Part shown: positions 21,982 through 33,417 of the stretch, piece by piece | Numbering within the stretch: position 1 is the stretch's first letter | Layout: each line of letters begins with the position of its first letter | Origin: Eutreptiella sp. 'Long Island Sound 2002' | Taxonomy: Eukaryota > Euglenozoa > Euglenophyceae > Eutreptiales > Eutreptiaceae | Direction: 5' to 3' | Assembly: GCA_964036045.1 (NCBI GenBank) | Contig: OZ038395.1 | Location: forward strand, 8,785,547-8,849,546 | DNA length: 64,000 bases | The notes under the pieces: generated by a model | What the model was told of the DNA's origin: nothing | The model's database searches: none | What the model saw: only the letters and a program-made list of their open reading frames with translations | Made by a program: the position numbers and the translations under genes

Positions 21982-22798
21982 AGAAAAGTTTATAGTGTTT
22001 TCAGCACTGTGTTTTTGCTTCTCCTGCTGCTTGTTGTTGCTGTAGGGTGTCCTGCTGCTGGTTTTGGATGATGAAAAGCTTTTGTTTGTTGAAATACAGT
22101 AAAGCCAACTCAATCCAGGATAGCCCAAGCCAATAGTATGCAAGGAGAAGGTAATTCAGGATCAAAGCATGAAGGGCTGCAGTGTAAACAGTGAAAGATG
22201 ATTAGATATTCACAGAAACTGCAACTCAGGATACACATGAATGCATATTCACAGAGATAGCTGAAATGTTTTGGGAAAAGAGTTAGAAAACTGCCTCAGG
22301 ATCACTCTCTCTCCATAGTGCCATCTTAGGAGATGTGCACTCTTTGTTTTGGGTCCCATATGTGCTGAGGTGGCATGGTATGTGGCGATGAGGTCACTGC
22401 CATGTCACCTGGGATCTTCCTACTTAGATGGGATCTTCCTACTTAGTTAGGCTGACCAGGAATTGAACCCAGGACCTCTCAAAAAGAGGTGCCTAACCCC
22501 CTATGGTGCATACCACTAGGGCAGATAAGTATTCATGGAAAAACATAGATAAATTCATAGGTTCTACCTTAGGTATGTCAGTGCTCAGTCAACTCAGGAA
22601 AAGATGTTTTACTTCTGATTGAAAGGGGATTAAGGGGTCCACTCCATATCCTGATTGGGTGTTTGGTTCCATAGGTCAAAATGTGTTCTCACCACTTTTG
22701 GCTGGACCAATACTAAGATAAAAATGCATGGATGCTCAGTGCATCTCTAATACAACTAGAGTATGTCCCAAAGCAATGGAAAAGCACTTTTTCTTACT
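21982..22798 (-). repeat. 3' LTR of element B
   Basis: 817 bp, AG...CT ends on the minus strand. It differs from the A LTR by a tandem duplication of a 19-bp GGGATCTTCCTACTTAG-type unit near 22410-22447. That duplication is shared with the other B LTR. Confidence 0.93.
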
Positions 22799-22810
22799 CC
22801 CCCCTTGTGC
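22799..22810 (-). other. Polypurine tract of element B
   Basis: Minus strand GCACAAGGGGGG directly beside the LTR start, identical to that of element A. Confidence 0.85.
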
Positions 22811-25070
22811 TGTGGTGGCCACCACTGTCGCATTTTAGGAAAAAGGGAATTTTTCTTGGCCTTTCCTTGGTTTCCACATCTACTTTAAAATACCTACAGT
22901 CTCCCTCACACCGAAAAATGGGCGCTCACCATGGCTGGCGTCCTTTTGCTGCTCTGATTGTACAGTTTCCTACAGAAGACTCAGCGCTCTTGGCGCTGCC
23001 GGGGCTCCTGTGGCTTGGTTGGGTTAGATTGGGAGCATGCCAAACATGTGCATATGCATCCCTTCCTCCAAGACGCAGCGTCGACACAACCCAAACGCAA
23101 GACACATTATACACACTCGCATGGGTTCTCGTAAACCTGCTGGCGACCTGTGACCTGTCTTAGGGCGTAGGGAGTCGAAAAGAAATTAATTTGCCCCTTG
23201 GTGGGGTCTTGGTTCTGCTCAGTCTCTCCAGGCACCTGCGTTTCGGCCCGAACACGGCCTACTCAGCGAGGCTGCGCGTGGGTATCTGCAGAGGCAGGAA
23301 TGGGAGAATTATGGACGAATCCACGCAAAAACGAAGCGACGACACCAAAATCCGTCAAATGACGGCGCAGAATTTTTCTGAAACGACACACCTGAGCAGA
23401 ATCCAATTGTGCATCTTCAGCACATTTTTATAGAAATTATAGTCATCTCTGGATTTTTTAAATCCAGAAATTCATACGTACAAAATGGCGGCGCGCAGGA
23501 GCGGCTCCTAGCGAAGCGCCGGAAAATGGAAAAATAATGGAATTATAAACGTATGTATCACGTAGTCTTGAAAATGACGAGACACACATTAATAAACAAA
23601 CATACAGATTCCACCCACACTAATAGAAGCTTCAAAAATTCAAGAATTCGAAAATCAATTGAAAAGACTTCAATGAATCAGGTATAAACTACAGGTATGC
23701 TCGTCTTGCATGCCGCATACACATTGCTCGTCTCGAGTCTCCGTGACCGAGTCGTGTAGCAGCGTTAACAACGATAACCACGATAGGACGCGGTAGAGGG
23801 ATTGATTAGAAAGATTGCAGATGATTAGCGGTCAGACCAGGGTGATTAGTCATACACACAAGTGCATAGCAACGTTCTTCGCGTGCGCCCCTTTTGTTTT
23901 CTCTCCTTGCTTCACTTCCCAGCGGTAGGTAAGGTAGGTACGCCCAGGCGGGGCCACCCCCTGGTGGAGTCAAGATTGTTGTGGAGATGGGCAGGTTTGC
24001 CCACGTGATTGTGCATAGTCGTGCATGCACACACGCATTAAAGGGTAGGCCACGCGAAGTGCGCACGGTAAACCTTGTTTAGGCTACCCAGGGGCTCCTC
24101 GGTACGTTCTTTAAGAGAACCTGAGGAGTCCCTTAACGCTTGCTTGCTTGACAAGGGTAGCTGCTCCATGCAGCGTGTTTGCGGACAGCGTATTATAGGG
24201 CACACTGAGAAGGGTATAATACCTGGAGTGTGCCTTGGTTCCTCCGCCGCAAACGCCCTTTCATTTGCCTTTGTTTTACAGGTGGGCAGGTAGGGTGAGT
24301 GGTGCAGCAGCATTTTTTTTATGCCCTGCTAAACAGGGGCGCAGATCACACAAACAAGTAACTCCGCTCCGCCTGTGGCAGAGCAGGGAGTCCGACTTCA
24401 TCGACATCTGCGCCTTGCACACGAGAGCACTCCTTCCCTCCAAGCCCTTGCAGGGGAAACGCGTTGTGGCGTCCCCTGTGAGGCCACAGTTGCTTAGTAG
24501 CGCTGTGTTCTCTTGTTATTTCACAGGTGGGTCGCTAGGACCCTCGAGAACTTCCTCTCCGCAACGCCAAGTAGAGTGTGCGTGTAGGAGTGGTAGTCCT
24601 GCGTGGGGGCTAGAGCCAGTTGCCCAGCGCTCGCCCACCAGGATGGTGCCACTGTAGGGTGTGTAGGACCTGTAGGGGGCGTGTCACTGTCCCACCCTTT
24701 TCCTGCAATTTTAGCTGGGTTGGTGGGCTGTGACAGTGGGTTAGGTTAGTGTTTTTGGCCACATAGCAAACAGGCGTTTTGCATGCCTTCATAGCTTTTG
24801 GCCACCCCTCCCTGTAGTAGACAGGTAGGTAGGGAAAACAATACCTGGATTAACACTCTGGGTATTCCCCCAAGGTTTTGCGCCAGCACAGAAATTGGGC
24901 GCATAGGGGAGGGGAGACCCGGGGCGTACCCCGTGGCATCAATAAGCCAACCCTCCAGGTTCAGCAAGGGCGCAGACTTGGGTATAATTAGGACACCACT
25001 TCTGCGGCTTGCTCTCAGGACCTTAGGACTAGCACACTCACACATACGCTTTGGCAGGTAAGGGTAAGGT
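22811..25070 (-). other. Long conserved non-coding tract of element B
   Basis: Copy of 13439-15698 with few substitutions, including the pseudoknot-like helices (from 24190) and the five CAG/GT composite sites on the plus strand. One site is changed: TTCTCTTGTTATTTCACAG here against TTCTCTTGTCATTTCACAG in A, still pyrimidine-rich. No coding gene supported. Confidence 0.7.
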
Positions 25071-28000
25071 TCAGTCCCTAGCTTTATTCTTGGAGGCAAG
25101 CGTCTCAGCGAGCCTCAACAACTCACCAAGGTTGTTCTGGGACAAGTAGTCAACCAGAACTGAGTTTAGGCGTCCCTCAGGTAGAACAAATGCAGAGAAG
25201 GGCTCCCAGGTGGCCTCTTCGACTCCAAACCCTTCCCAGAGGGTGAGGAAGCGCCAACCCTGGCGATAGCGGTGGCGTAGGACAGACTTCACCAGGTAGA
25301 AGCCCTCCTTAGCCATCTCCTCGGCGTTCATGTCGGGGAGTTCACCTTCAACTTCCATAGGGCTGGCAGCCCCTTGTAGGTCCAGAGCGGCGATTTCCTC
25401 GTCGTTCAGCTCCCACTCCTCCCCACAGAGGTCTTCAGGATCATGGTAGCGCTTCAGGTGTTGAGCGGCGCACACCAGGGTCCCCCCTAGACGGGGAGAA
25501 CACCGCACGGTGATACGGTGTCCATCCACAGATAGGATCTTGTACGGCCCGAAGTATGGGTCATCGCTGGTAGAGCGTGGCCAGGCGGGTAGTCGACTGT
25601 GGTGCACCAGCACCCAGTCCCCTTCTTGGTAGGTGGCCGGTACACGGTGTTTGTTCTTCTTGTTCCACTGACGCTCCCTCACTCTCTGGAGCATAGCCTT
25701 GGCCTTGTCCACCTTCGCTTGTTGCTCTTGGACCCATTCACCCACAGAAGAATGGGTGTCCTCTGGATAGGGGGCATGTAGGAACCACGCCGGGCGCCCC
25801 ATGAATAGCTCATGTGGCGAGTAGCCAGTAGCTGAACTCTCTTGGGAGTTCATCATCAAGGATATGACGGGGAGTAGTCTCACCCAGTCTCTGGTGCGTT
25901 CAGTTTTGCACCATATCCTGACGTTCTCCTTCAGGACACGAATCTGTCGCTCACATAGGGGGTTGCTCGTGTGAGAGTAGGGAATCCCCGTAGACACCTG
26001 GACATTGAGGGACCTCAGGACCCTCTTGTACCAGCCAGTATCTGAGCGTACTCGTACGTCCTCATCGGAGTTGATCTCCTTGGGCGCCCCATAGACACAA
26101 AACCACTCCTCCAGGAGTATCTTGATAGTCTCCTCTCCGGTAATGTGCTTGGTACATGGGAACACCCTGGTAAACCTGGTCAACCCACAGGTTACCACGA
26201 GGGCGAAGTCATAGCCCCCGAACTTCGGCATTTCCGTGTAGTCCACGTATAGAACACTGTTAGCACAGTGAGGGATGGGCAGGGTCGAGTAGAGACCTCT
26301 GTCCCTGATATCCCCTGGTTTACAGGACCTGCACGGGCACTTGTCCACGATAGGCAGGAGCGTCTTCCGCAGCTGGTCGTCAGTCCACGTAGTGTGGAAC
26401 CACTGCTTGAACAGCCTCAGGGTACGGTCTGCACCCACATGACCACTGGACTCATGGGTCCACTTCAGCAGCGCTGGGACTCGGTCACTAGGCACCACGA
26501 TGCGGTCCTCGTGCCAGAGGTAGCTCTTGTCCCGCTTCCACTGGTCTTGGTTGACCAGGAGGGGTTCAAGGCGTTTCTCCAGGCGCCGGTAGATATCCCC
26601 AAACTCCTGTAGGTACTCCGATTGTTGGAGTCCATCCAGCGGGCGTATCATGGTCATGTTCAGGTCCAGGTGTACGTCCATACGGCTGAACGCTTCCTTA
26701 GCCAGCGCTTCAGACCGGGCACCAATCAGGGCGTCGAAGTTGTTGCGGCTGATGTAGTCGGCACACTCGTTCTTCACTCCCTGGATATGGTGTACCGTCA
26801 GCCGTAGTTGGCTGAGGTAGGTCCACCAGCGACGTAGCTTGGCCTTCTCAGGTGGGGGGCCCTTCTGGAAACTGCGGACCGGTTCTTGGTCGCATAGCCA
26901 GACCACAGGGTTACTCCCCAACAGTCGTGCTTGTGAGGATAGCACCAGCATACCCGCGAGCAGTTCCTGCTCATAGGTGGAGTAGTTCCCCCTGGCCTGG
27001 TTCCACTTCCAGTTCCAGTGGCCCAGAGGTACTAGGACCCACTTGTCGTCAGGGTAGCTGTGCTTGAGGGTTCCATCTCGGTTGAGACCTTCCGTCCCCC
27101 ATTGGGAAATGGCCGAGTCGAACTCCTCCTTCTCTAGTGCTTGCCACTGGAACAACGTTCCACCACCGCCCACATTGCTGGCGTCGGTCACCAGGATAAT
27201 CTCCCCTTGTGCCCTAGGCACGCCCAAGCACTTAGCGTTGGCTACCTTGTCTTTGAGCTCGTCAAACGCTTGTTGCTCTTGTGGGCCCCAGCGCCAAGTA
27301 GTACTCTTCTTGATCAAGTCAGTTAGTACCGCGCTGGTGTAGGTGAAGTTTTTGATGTGGCGGCGATAGAAGTTGCACGCCCCAATGAAACTGCGTACAT
27401 CATGAAGTCCTTTCTTGGGGTCTTCGTGTCGTACCTTGGCATCCATCAGGGGTTTGGCCTTAGAGGCCGCTGGGGTCCACCACCCATAGCCAACGTCAAA
27501 CCCCAGGTACTGCATGGTCTCCTGCATGAACTCACACTTCTCCAGCTTGAGTCGTGTGTGGTTCTCCTGGCAGACCGCAAAGAACTCACCCAAGAGGATT
27601 AGGTGATCCTCCTGGGTATTGGTCCCGAGGGATACATCGTCGATGTGAGCCTCCATCTGGGCCCCACGGGATATGAGCTCCTGCACCTTAGGTCTCCTTC
27701 GTAGGATGGACAAGATCTTGTTCATCAGCTCTTGGAACAGAGCGGGGGCGTTAGCCACGCCGAATGGCATGACTTTCCACTTGAATACCCTCCCCTGAGG
27801 GGTGATGAAGGCCAGTAGTTCCTGCGCGTTGGGCGTCAGGTCCACTTGCCAGAATCCACTCCGTTTGTCCATCTTGGTCTTGTAGCGACAGGAGGCTATC
27901 TTCTCCAGGGTAGACTCCATATTGGGAATGGACCCTGAGTGGTTCAGCGTCTTCTTGTTCAGCTCTCCATAGTCCACTACCAGCCGTTTGGCTGTAGACC

Positions 28001-29999
28001 CAGGTTTAGCCACCAGGAAACAGGGGCTGCAGTGTAGGGGGTAGTCCCCATCCTTGTACTCCAGGACTAGGCCAGCGTCGATACTTTCTTGTATCTGTCG
28101 CTCAATCTCGTCGGCCTGCTCTTTAGGAGCTGGATAGGGTCTCCTCCGGATCTTGTGACCCACGAACTCGGGTTTCAGCTTGAGGTCCATCTGTACCAGC
28201 TTGTCGCATGAGGCTGGAGGGGGTAGTTCTCCGAACACCTCCAGATAGGTCCTTATCAGCTTTTGTACCCGCGGGTCCAGTACCTTAATCTTGTCCTCCA
28301 TATCCTCGTCGGAGTGTAAGTTGCTTGCCCCTTGGATAGAAGTCGGGAGGTGGTCCTCCACCGACTCTTCGCCCGCGGTAGCATCCTTCAGCCCTTGGTA
28401 GGCATACAGAAGGTCTTGCTCAACCATCTCCGGTGGACGATGGCAACATAGGCACGCTTTAGGGGGTTCACATACACATTCCTCCGAGAGGTCGTCCTCA
28501 TCTGGGGTCCTCACATGGGCACCCCATACGCTCTTCATGAGCTTGAGATCTACCTCCCTTTGCCAGGTGGTGATCTTCTGTTCGAGGTCCTCCTTCAGTT
28601 GGGATAGGTCTCCCATACGTCCTTGCTTCAGTGGCCACGAGCTGCGGGTAGGCTTCGCGTAGCATAGCTTTTTCGCCACCAACTTCCTCTTGGAATCCAC
28701 ATACTCCCTGAGCCTGGATCGAGGGTCCAGCTCTTCGTCCACGGGGTCTTCCACCCTCATGGAGAGTAGGGGTTTTAGTGGGGCGACGTACTCGGCGTTC
28801 TCCACTTCTTCCACCGCAGTCTGCACGAAAAAGGCGTCGTGCTCAGTTTCGTCGTCTGAGTGGATAGAGCTAGGTAGCTCAGATAGTCCACACTCAGAGA
28901 CTCCATCAGGAACAGGTACATGACAGGGAGAGTTGGGGGCGTTGGTGTCAGTCACGACGTACTCATCTCCTCCGGGTGTAGTTTCAACAGCATCTTGAGG
29001 TCGTAGACGATCCTTCAAGTCACCCAAGGCGAGTCCATCGCTTTCTCGTTGTATAGCCTGGACCAGAGTAGGGTCCAGGTCTTCCCAGGGGATGGTGGTA
29101 AGACTTCCGTCCACCACGCTGAGCATACTCCCCCATCCGGGCTTCCCAATGGGCGTCTTGCGTCCCAGAGGCACGTAGATGGCCTCATCAGGTAACCGCA
29201 CAGAGCTGATAGTCAGCTTGTCAAGGAGGGTTCGCCAGTACTCGTTGCCCCCATGGGCTCCCCAATCGGGGGAACACAGGACCATACGGGAACGTTCCAA
29301 GGCCACCTTGGTCAGCACCTTTCCCAGTTCACTGAATCTGGGGTTCCCGTAGGCCATCCCGAAAGAGGGCCAGTAAAATTTGTAGCTGCAGTTCTTCCCC
29401 TTGCTGCAGTATAGGTCCAGTACATGCTGCTTGTCGCTGGCGAACAGTTCCACACTTAGGTCTTCTCGAGAGTAACCCAACTCCTTCAGACCTTGGTCTA
29501 GGACTTCCCCCAATAGTTGATAGTCCTCAGTTTTGGAGGCCGCCATCATGTTTGAGGGCTCCTCCTTCGATAGTCTCAGGTAACTCGAGGTATGTTCCGA
29601 CTGCTCCAGTGGCACAGACTCTCTGCCACTGCCGTGGTCCACGTACAGGAGGTAGGGCGCTTGCAGCGTCAGGGATTGTATCTGGGAGTGCTGCACGAAG
29701 AAGTCAGTACCCAGTACAAAGTCGAAGGCATCAGCGTCCATCACATAGAACCGATGGGCGATAGTCCTGGAGCCCATAGGTACCTCCACTTCGCAGTCCC
29801 CGCAGCTGTGCACCACATGTCCATCCCCCATCCGTATAGCGGCGGTGGTCATGGTGTTCTTCAGGCTCCCACAAGGTAAAATTTTCTTGGCCACTATCGA
29901 TATTGTGGCTCCAGTATCCAATACCCCCAGGTATTCACGTCCCCCTAGTCGGATACGTACCCAAAACACCAGGTCTTGAGTGCCACCAGAGCGTCCCCG
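25071..29999 (-). CDS. pol: Pol polyprotein of element B (intact)
   Basis: Open frame of 1642 codons from directly after the gag TGA to TGA at 25071. Residues counted from the codon at 29969: aspartic protease LDTGATISI at about 18; a linker region with CVCEPPKACLCCHRPPE; reverse transcriptase with AHIDDVSLG near 775, where the usual aromatic of (Y/F)xDD is His; RNase H with VTDASNVGGGG near 928; integrase zinc region HESSGHVG ... CPCRSC; integrase core with D near 1241, D near 1300 and E near 1340; and a chromodomain-like segment (GWRFLTLWEGF, then ATWEPFSAF) about 1546-1600. Codon at 29969 is GTG, and no AUG lies between the gag stop and the protease. It is the only full-length Pol frame of this family in the window. 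Confidence 0.94.
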   Translation of the reverse strand, partial: RGRSGGTQDLVFWVRIRLGGREYLGVLDTGATISIVAKKILPCGSLKNTMTTAAIRMGDGHVVHSCGDCEVEVPMGSRTIAHRFYVMDADAFDFVLGTDFFVQHSQIQSLTLQAPYLLYVDHGSGRESVPLEQSEHTSSYLRLSKEEPSNMMAASKTEDYQLLGEVLDQGLKELGYSREDLSVELFASDKQHVLDLYCSKGKNCSYKFYWPSFGMAYGNPRFSELGKVLTKVALERSRMVLCSPDWGAHGGNEYWRTLLDKLTISSVRLPDEAIYVPLGRKTPIGKPGWGSMLSVVDGSLTTIPWEDLDPTLVQAIQRESDGLALGDLKDRLRPQDAVETTPGGDEYVVTDTNAPNSPCHVPVPDGVSECGLSELPSSIHSDDETEHDAFFVQTAVEEVENAEYVAPLKPLLSMRVEDPVDEELDPRSRLREYVDSKRKLVAKKLCYAKPTRSSWPLKQGRMGDLSQLKEDLEQKITTWQREVDLKLMKSVWGAHVRTPDEDDLSEECVCEPPKACLCCHRPPEMVEQDLLYAYQGLKDATAGEESVEDHLPTSIQGASNLHSDEDMEDKIKVLDPRVQKLIRTYLEVFGELPPPASCDKLVQMDLKLKPEFVGHKIRRRPYPAPKEQADEIERQIQESIDAGLVLEYKDGDYPLHCSPCFLVAKPGSTAKRLVVDYGELNKKTLNHSGSIPNMESTLEKIASCRYKTKMDKRSGFWQVDLTPNAQELLAFITPQGRVFKWKVMPFGVANAPALFQELMNKILSILRRRPKVQELISRGAQMEAHIDDVSLGTNTQEDHLILLGEFFAVCQENHTRLKLEKCEFMQETMQYLGFDVGYGWWTPAASKAKPLMDAKVRHEDPKKGLHDVRSFIGACNFYRRHIKNFTYTSAVLTDLIKKSTTWRWGPQEQQAFDELKDKVANAKCLGVPRAQGEIILVTDASNVGGGGTLFQWQALEKEEFDSAISQWGTEGLNRDGTLKHSYPDDKWVLVPLGHWNWKWNQARGNYSTYEQELLAGMLVLSSQARLLGSNPVVWLCDQEPVRSFQKGPPPEKAKLRRWWTYLSQLRLTVHHIQGVKNECADYISRNNFDALIGARSEALAKEAFSRMDVHLDLNMTMIRPLDGLQQSEYLQEFGDIYRRLEKRLEPLLVNQDQWKRDKSYLWHEDRIVVPSDRVPALLKWTHESSGHVGADRTLRLFKQWFHTTWTDDQLRKTLLPIVDKCPCRSCKPGDIRDRGLYSTLPIPHCANSVLYVDYTEMPKFGGYDFALVVTCGLTRFTRVFPCTKHITGEETIKILLEEWFCVYGAPKEINSDEDVRVRSDTGWYKRVLRSLNVQVSTGIPYSHTSNPLCERQIRVLKENVRIWCKTERTRDWVRLLPVISLMMNSQESSATGYSPHELFMGRPAWFLHAPYPEDTHSSVGEWVQEQQAKVDKAKAMLQRVRERQWNKKNKHRVPATYQEGDWVLVHHSRLPAWPRSTSDDPYFGPYKILSVDGHRITVRCSPRLGGTLVCAAQHLKRYHDPEDLCGEEWELNDEEIAALDLQGAASPMEVEGELPDMNAEEMAKEGFYLVKSVLRHRYRQGWRFLTLWEGFGVEEATWEPFSAFVLPEGRLNSVLVDYLSQNNLGELLRLAETLASKNKARD

Positions 30000-30002
30000 T
30001 CA
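29997..30002 (-). promoter_or_regulatory. Gag opal stop in readthrough context (UGA CGG), element B
   Basis: TGA at 30002-30000 followed by CGG, in frame with pol. Identical in arrangement to element A. Confidence 0.7.
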
Positions 30003-32502
30003 GAACTCCGCGGGACAGGTCACCTCGAACCCCTTGTTCCGCAATTTGCGGGCCATCCTCATGAAACGGCTTCTCTTCTTGGCGTTGCCGTCGTCACCAC
30101 CTTCATGCTCACGCTTGGCTCCTTGTTCTTGCTGGGCCTGCGTCTGTGAGCGTGTGGTAGGTCCAGACTGCCCTCCAGAGGGCTCGGAGTTCCCCCCTGG
30201 ATTAGGGTTGGGGTTACCTCCGTTCTTGTCCTTGTTCTTGTTGTCGTTCTGGCGATTAGCGCCTCCTCCTCGTCCGCCTTGACCCTTGTCTTGACCACCT
30301 TGACCACGTCCTTTCGACTTGCCCTTGCCGGAGTCGTTGCCTTTGGCCTTGCCTCCACCTTTGCCTGAGCTTTTGCCAGGATCTTCCCCCTTAAGCTTCG
30401 CCGATAGGCGTTGCTTATGGTAGCACTCGTCCTCATAGTGCTTCCGCTTACCGCAGAATGCACACGTGATGGTGCAGCGGTAATGATCCGGCATCTTCAC
30501 CTTGGCGCCGGTGATCTTTTCCTGCTGCTTCCCCTGGACAACAAAGCAGTCTCGCTGCTCGCAGTCGGAGGCATGCTGCAGGTGGCCCTGTTCATATCTG
30601 GCATCACACCAGAATAGCTCCTTCACGTTCTCCATTAGGCGGGCGTGGGCGTGTTTGGGGGTAGTCCCCTGCCCAGGTCAGGACCCTTGGTACCCTTTGC
30701 CTCCAGAACCTCCACCACCAGGACGGTAGTGGTTCAGGTGTTGGTCGCTCTCCTTCTCCAGCGCCATCTCCAGGAGCAGCACGCATAGATCCTCGTAGCG
30801 GAGGGATCTAGCCTTGCGCTCAGCCGTCAGACGGCACTCGTCCCATAGCTCACGGGGGAGCTTGGAGCACAACCAAAACAGCAGGTCGTCGCTGCTGTAG
30901 GAACCGGGCGTCAGTCGTCCAGCCCAGTGGTCCAGGTCCGCCAACAGCTCGGAGACCCTGCCGGGGTTTGGGGTTGTTGGGCAGGACGGGCAGGTTCTGG
31001 ATCTCGGCCCTGATGGAGAGGTCGGTCTCGTAGGTTGGGTACTGCCTCTCCAGGGCAACCAACACGTCGGCAAAGGTGGCGGAGTTGGTGACGATCTGCT
31101 TGACCTGCTTCTCCAGGTACTTCGTCTTGCAGCACTGCAGGAGCAGGTCGCACTTCACTCGCCCACTCGCGTGGGTTTGGCCGGTCAGTCGTAGGAACCG
31201 GCCAAAGTTCTCAGCGAACTCGCTGAGGTCCTTGCCTGTGAATTCAGGCAGGTTCACCACTATCTTGGAGGTGGCAATAGCCTTCGCCTCCTGAGCTCGG
31301 CGTCCTTCAGGGCGTCGGGTCTTCTTCTTCTTCTTCTTCTTCTTCTTACCCTTGGAGTCCTCGGGGTCCTCAGGGTCTTCGTCATCCGATGGCGAAGAAG
31401 AAGTCATCGAAGGCGGCCCATCATCGGAGGGGTCTCCGCCTAGATCACTGGAGCCATAAGGCTCCACGTCCACCATAGCCCTTAGGGCTGTCAGCCCCAG
31501 CTGGTCCAGCTCGGCCCTCGTCGAGTTCGTCACGTGACTGTAGGGCGGCTGGGCTGTCCTCGGGACGAATGGGCTTCTTGGTACTGCTGCAGGAGTCGGC
31601 ATCGGTCGGCTCCTCAGGCTCCCCAGGGTATTCGTCAACCCTGCCGCCAGGTGGTTAGCCTGTACTCGGTGGGGTGACATCCCCACTGTCGTAGGTGACG
31701 CATGGGACGGGATCATCAGGGGCTGCAGTTTCTCCCTGATCTCTTGCGTGAGGTCGCTCACGATTTTCGAAGTGGCTCCTTGGAGCACCTCGTTGATCTC
31801 CGACCGCGTCAGGGACCTGTTGGAGGATCTTCCCGATCCTCTACTCCTGCCTCCCAGAGACTCTGGTCCTCTCCTCAACCCACTCAGAGGTGCATACCCA
31901 GGTGTACACCCAGGAGCATACCCAGGAACTTCCATGTAGGTTCCCGTGGCGTGGAGTGGATGGGGATGGTCAGCCGCATACCAACGCGGCGCAGAGCTGG
32001 AAGCCACCGGCTCACTGGCAGTAGTTGCCTCAAGGAGCGCAGTGGTAGGTGGGCCCATGCCATAGGCGGGGTAGTGAGGCATGCCAGTAAAGCCTGTGCC
32101 CTCTGCCATAGGCTGGTTGGTTGTGGAAGTGGATGTAGCGGCGGCTGGGAGTGTGGTGGTTATGGGAGAGGGTGATGCATGGAGACCAGAAGCGCTTGGT
32201 GCGCCTTCGAAGGTAGGGACATCCGTCGGGTCTTGCCCTTGCTCCTCTCCTTCGTCTGCTCCTTCTCCAGCATCCTTCTCGCTCTCGTTTCCTCTCTTCC
32301 TCTTCACAGGCTGAGGCTGAGAGACCATTTCCTTCACCGACAGGGCCCCAAAGGCCGTCTGGAGGCCATCCAAGGAGTCCTCCGCCGTATCCATTGGCCC
32401 ATGTAAGGGCTCCACCGAAGGTACAGCGTCAGGCGCCGGCCTTGCCGGTGTCTCTGGCGCTGGCGCTGTGTTCACCTCGGCGTCCACTCTTCCTGGATCC
32501 AT
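30000..32502 (-). pseudogene. gag: Gag of element B with frameshift and premature stop
   Basis: Starts with ATG at 32502 (MDPGRVDAEVNT). The N-terminal half is acidic and Pro/Ser-rich, followed by a Lys run encoded by a CTT/AAG microsatellite, the capsid part, a CX2CX4HX4C zinc knuckle and a Gly/Lys-rich tail. Length is 2503 bp against 2502 bp for the reconstructed A gag layout: a G run at 30963-30966 has one extra base relative to A and shifts the frame. A C-to-T change also creates TGA at 30678-30680 (CGA in A). The zinc knuckle is therefore beyond both lesions. Confidence 0.88.
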
Positions 32503-32583
32503 CTTAATCCACCCTTCTGCTTATGTTTGCCTGCTCGGAGCACTGGTTGTACGGCGCGGGGTCGCTGCCGGTGCACAGAGACA

Positions 32584-32601
32584 GGCTGCCTCTTGCTACC
32601 A
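32584..32601 (-). other. Primer binding site of element B
   Basis: Minus strand TGGTAGCAAGAGGCAG at the inner edge of the 5' LTR (its first T is the last LTR base). The first eight bases match the complement of a typical eukaryotic initiator-Met tRNA 3' end; beyond that one extra A is needed to keep the match. Tentative tRNA-iMet primer. Confidence 0.55.
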
Positions 32602-33417
32602 GAAAAGTTTATAGTGTTTTCAGCACTGTGTTTTTGCTTCTCCTGCTGCTTGTTGTTGCTGTAGGGTGTCCTGCTGCTGGTTTTGGATGATGAAAAGCTT
32701 TTGTTTGTTGAAATACAGTAAAGCCAACTCAATCCAGGATAGCCCAAGCCAATAGTATGCAAGGAGAAGGTAATTCAGGATCAAAGCATGAAGGGCTGCA
32801 GTGTAAACAGTGAAAGATGATTAGATATTCACAGAAACTGCAACTCAGGATACACATGAATGCATATTCACAGAGATAGCTGAAATGTTTTGGGAAAAGA
32901 GTTAGAAAACTGCCTCAGGATCACTCTCTCTCCATAGTGCCATCTTAGGAGATGTGCACTCTTTGTTTTGGGTCCCATATGTGCTGAGGTGGCATGGTAT
33001 GTGGCGATGAGGTCACTGCCATGTCACCTGGGATCTTCCTACTTAGATGGGATCTTCCTACTTAGTTAGGCTGACCAGGAATTGAACCCAGGACCTCTCA
33101 AAAAGAGGTGCCTAACCCCCTATGGTGCATACCACTAGGGCAGATAAGTATTCATGGAAAAACATAGATAAATTCATAGGTTCTACCTTAGGTATGTCAG
33201 TGCTCAGTCAACTCAGGAAAAAATGTTTTACTTCTGATTGAAAGGGGATTAAGGGGTCCACTCAATATCCTGATTGGGTGTTTGGTTCCATAGGTCAAAA
33301 TGTGTTCTCACCACTTTTGGCTGGACCAATACTAAGATAAAAATGCATGGATGCTCAGTGCATCTCTAATACAACTAGAGTATGTCCCAAAGCAATGGAA
33401 AAGCACTTTTTCTTACT
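32601..33417 (-). repeat. 5' LTR of element B
   Basis: 817 bp, shares the 19-bp tandem duplication with the left B LTR and differs from it at about two sites (near 33221 and 33265). Followed directly by CCTTG, the target duplication, and then the rest of A's gag. Confidence 0.93.

Larger units (their letters stand above)
21982..33417 (-). mobile_element. Element B: Ty3/gypsy chromovirus inserted in gag of element A
   Basis: 11,436 bp, flanked by CCTTG at 21977-21981 and 33418-33422. Two 817-bp LTRs differ at about 2 positions by eye, making it the youngest of the three nested elements. It has the same layout and orientation as A. Pol is open from end to end. Gag has a one-base insertion and a premature TGA. 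Confidence 0.95.
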
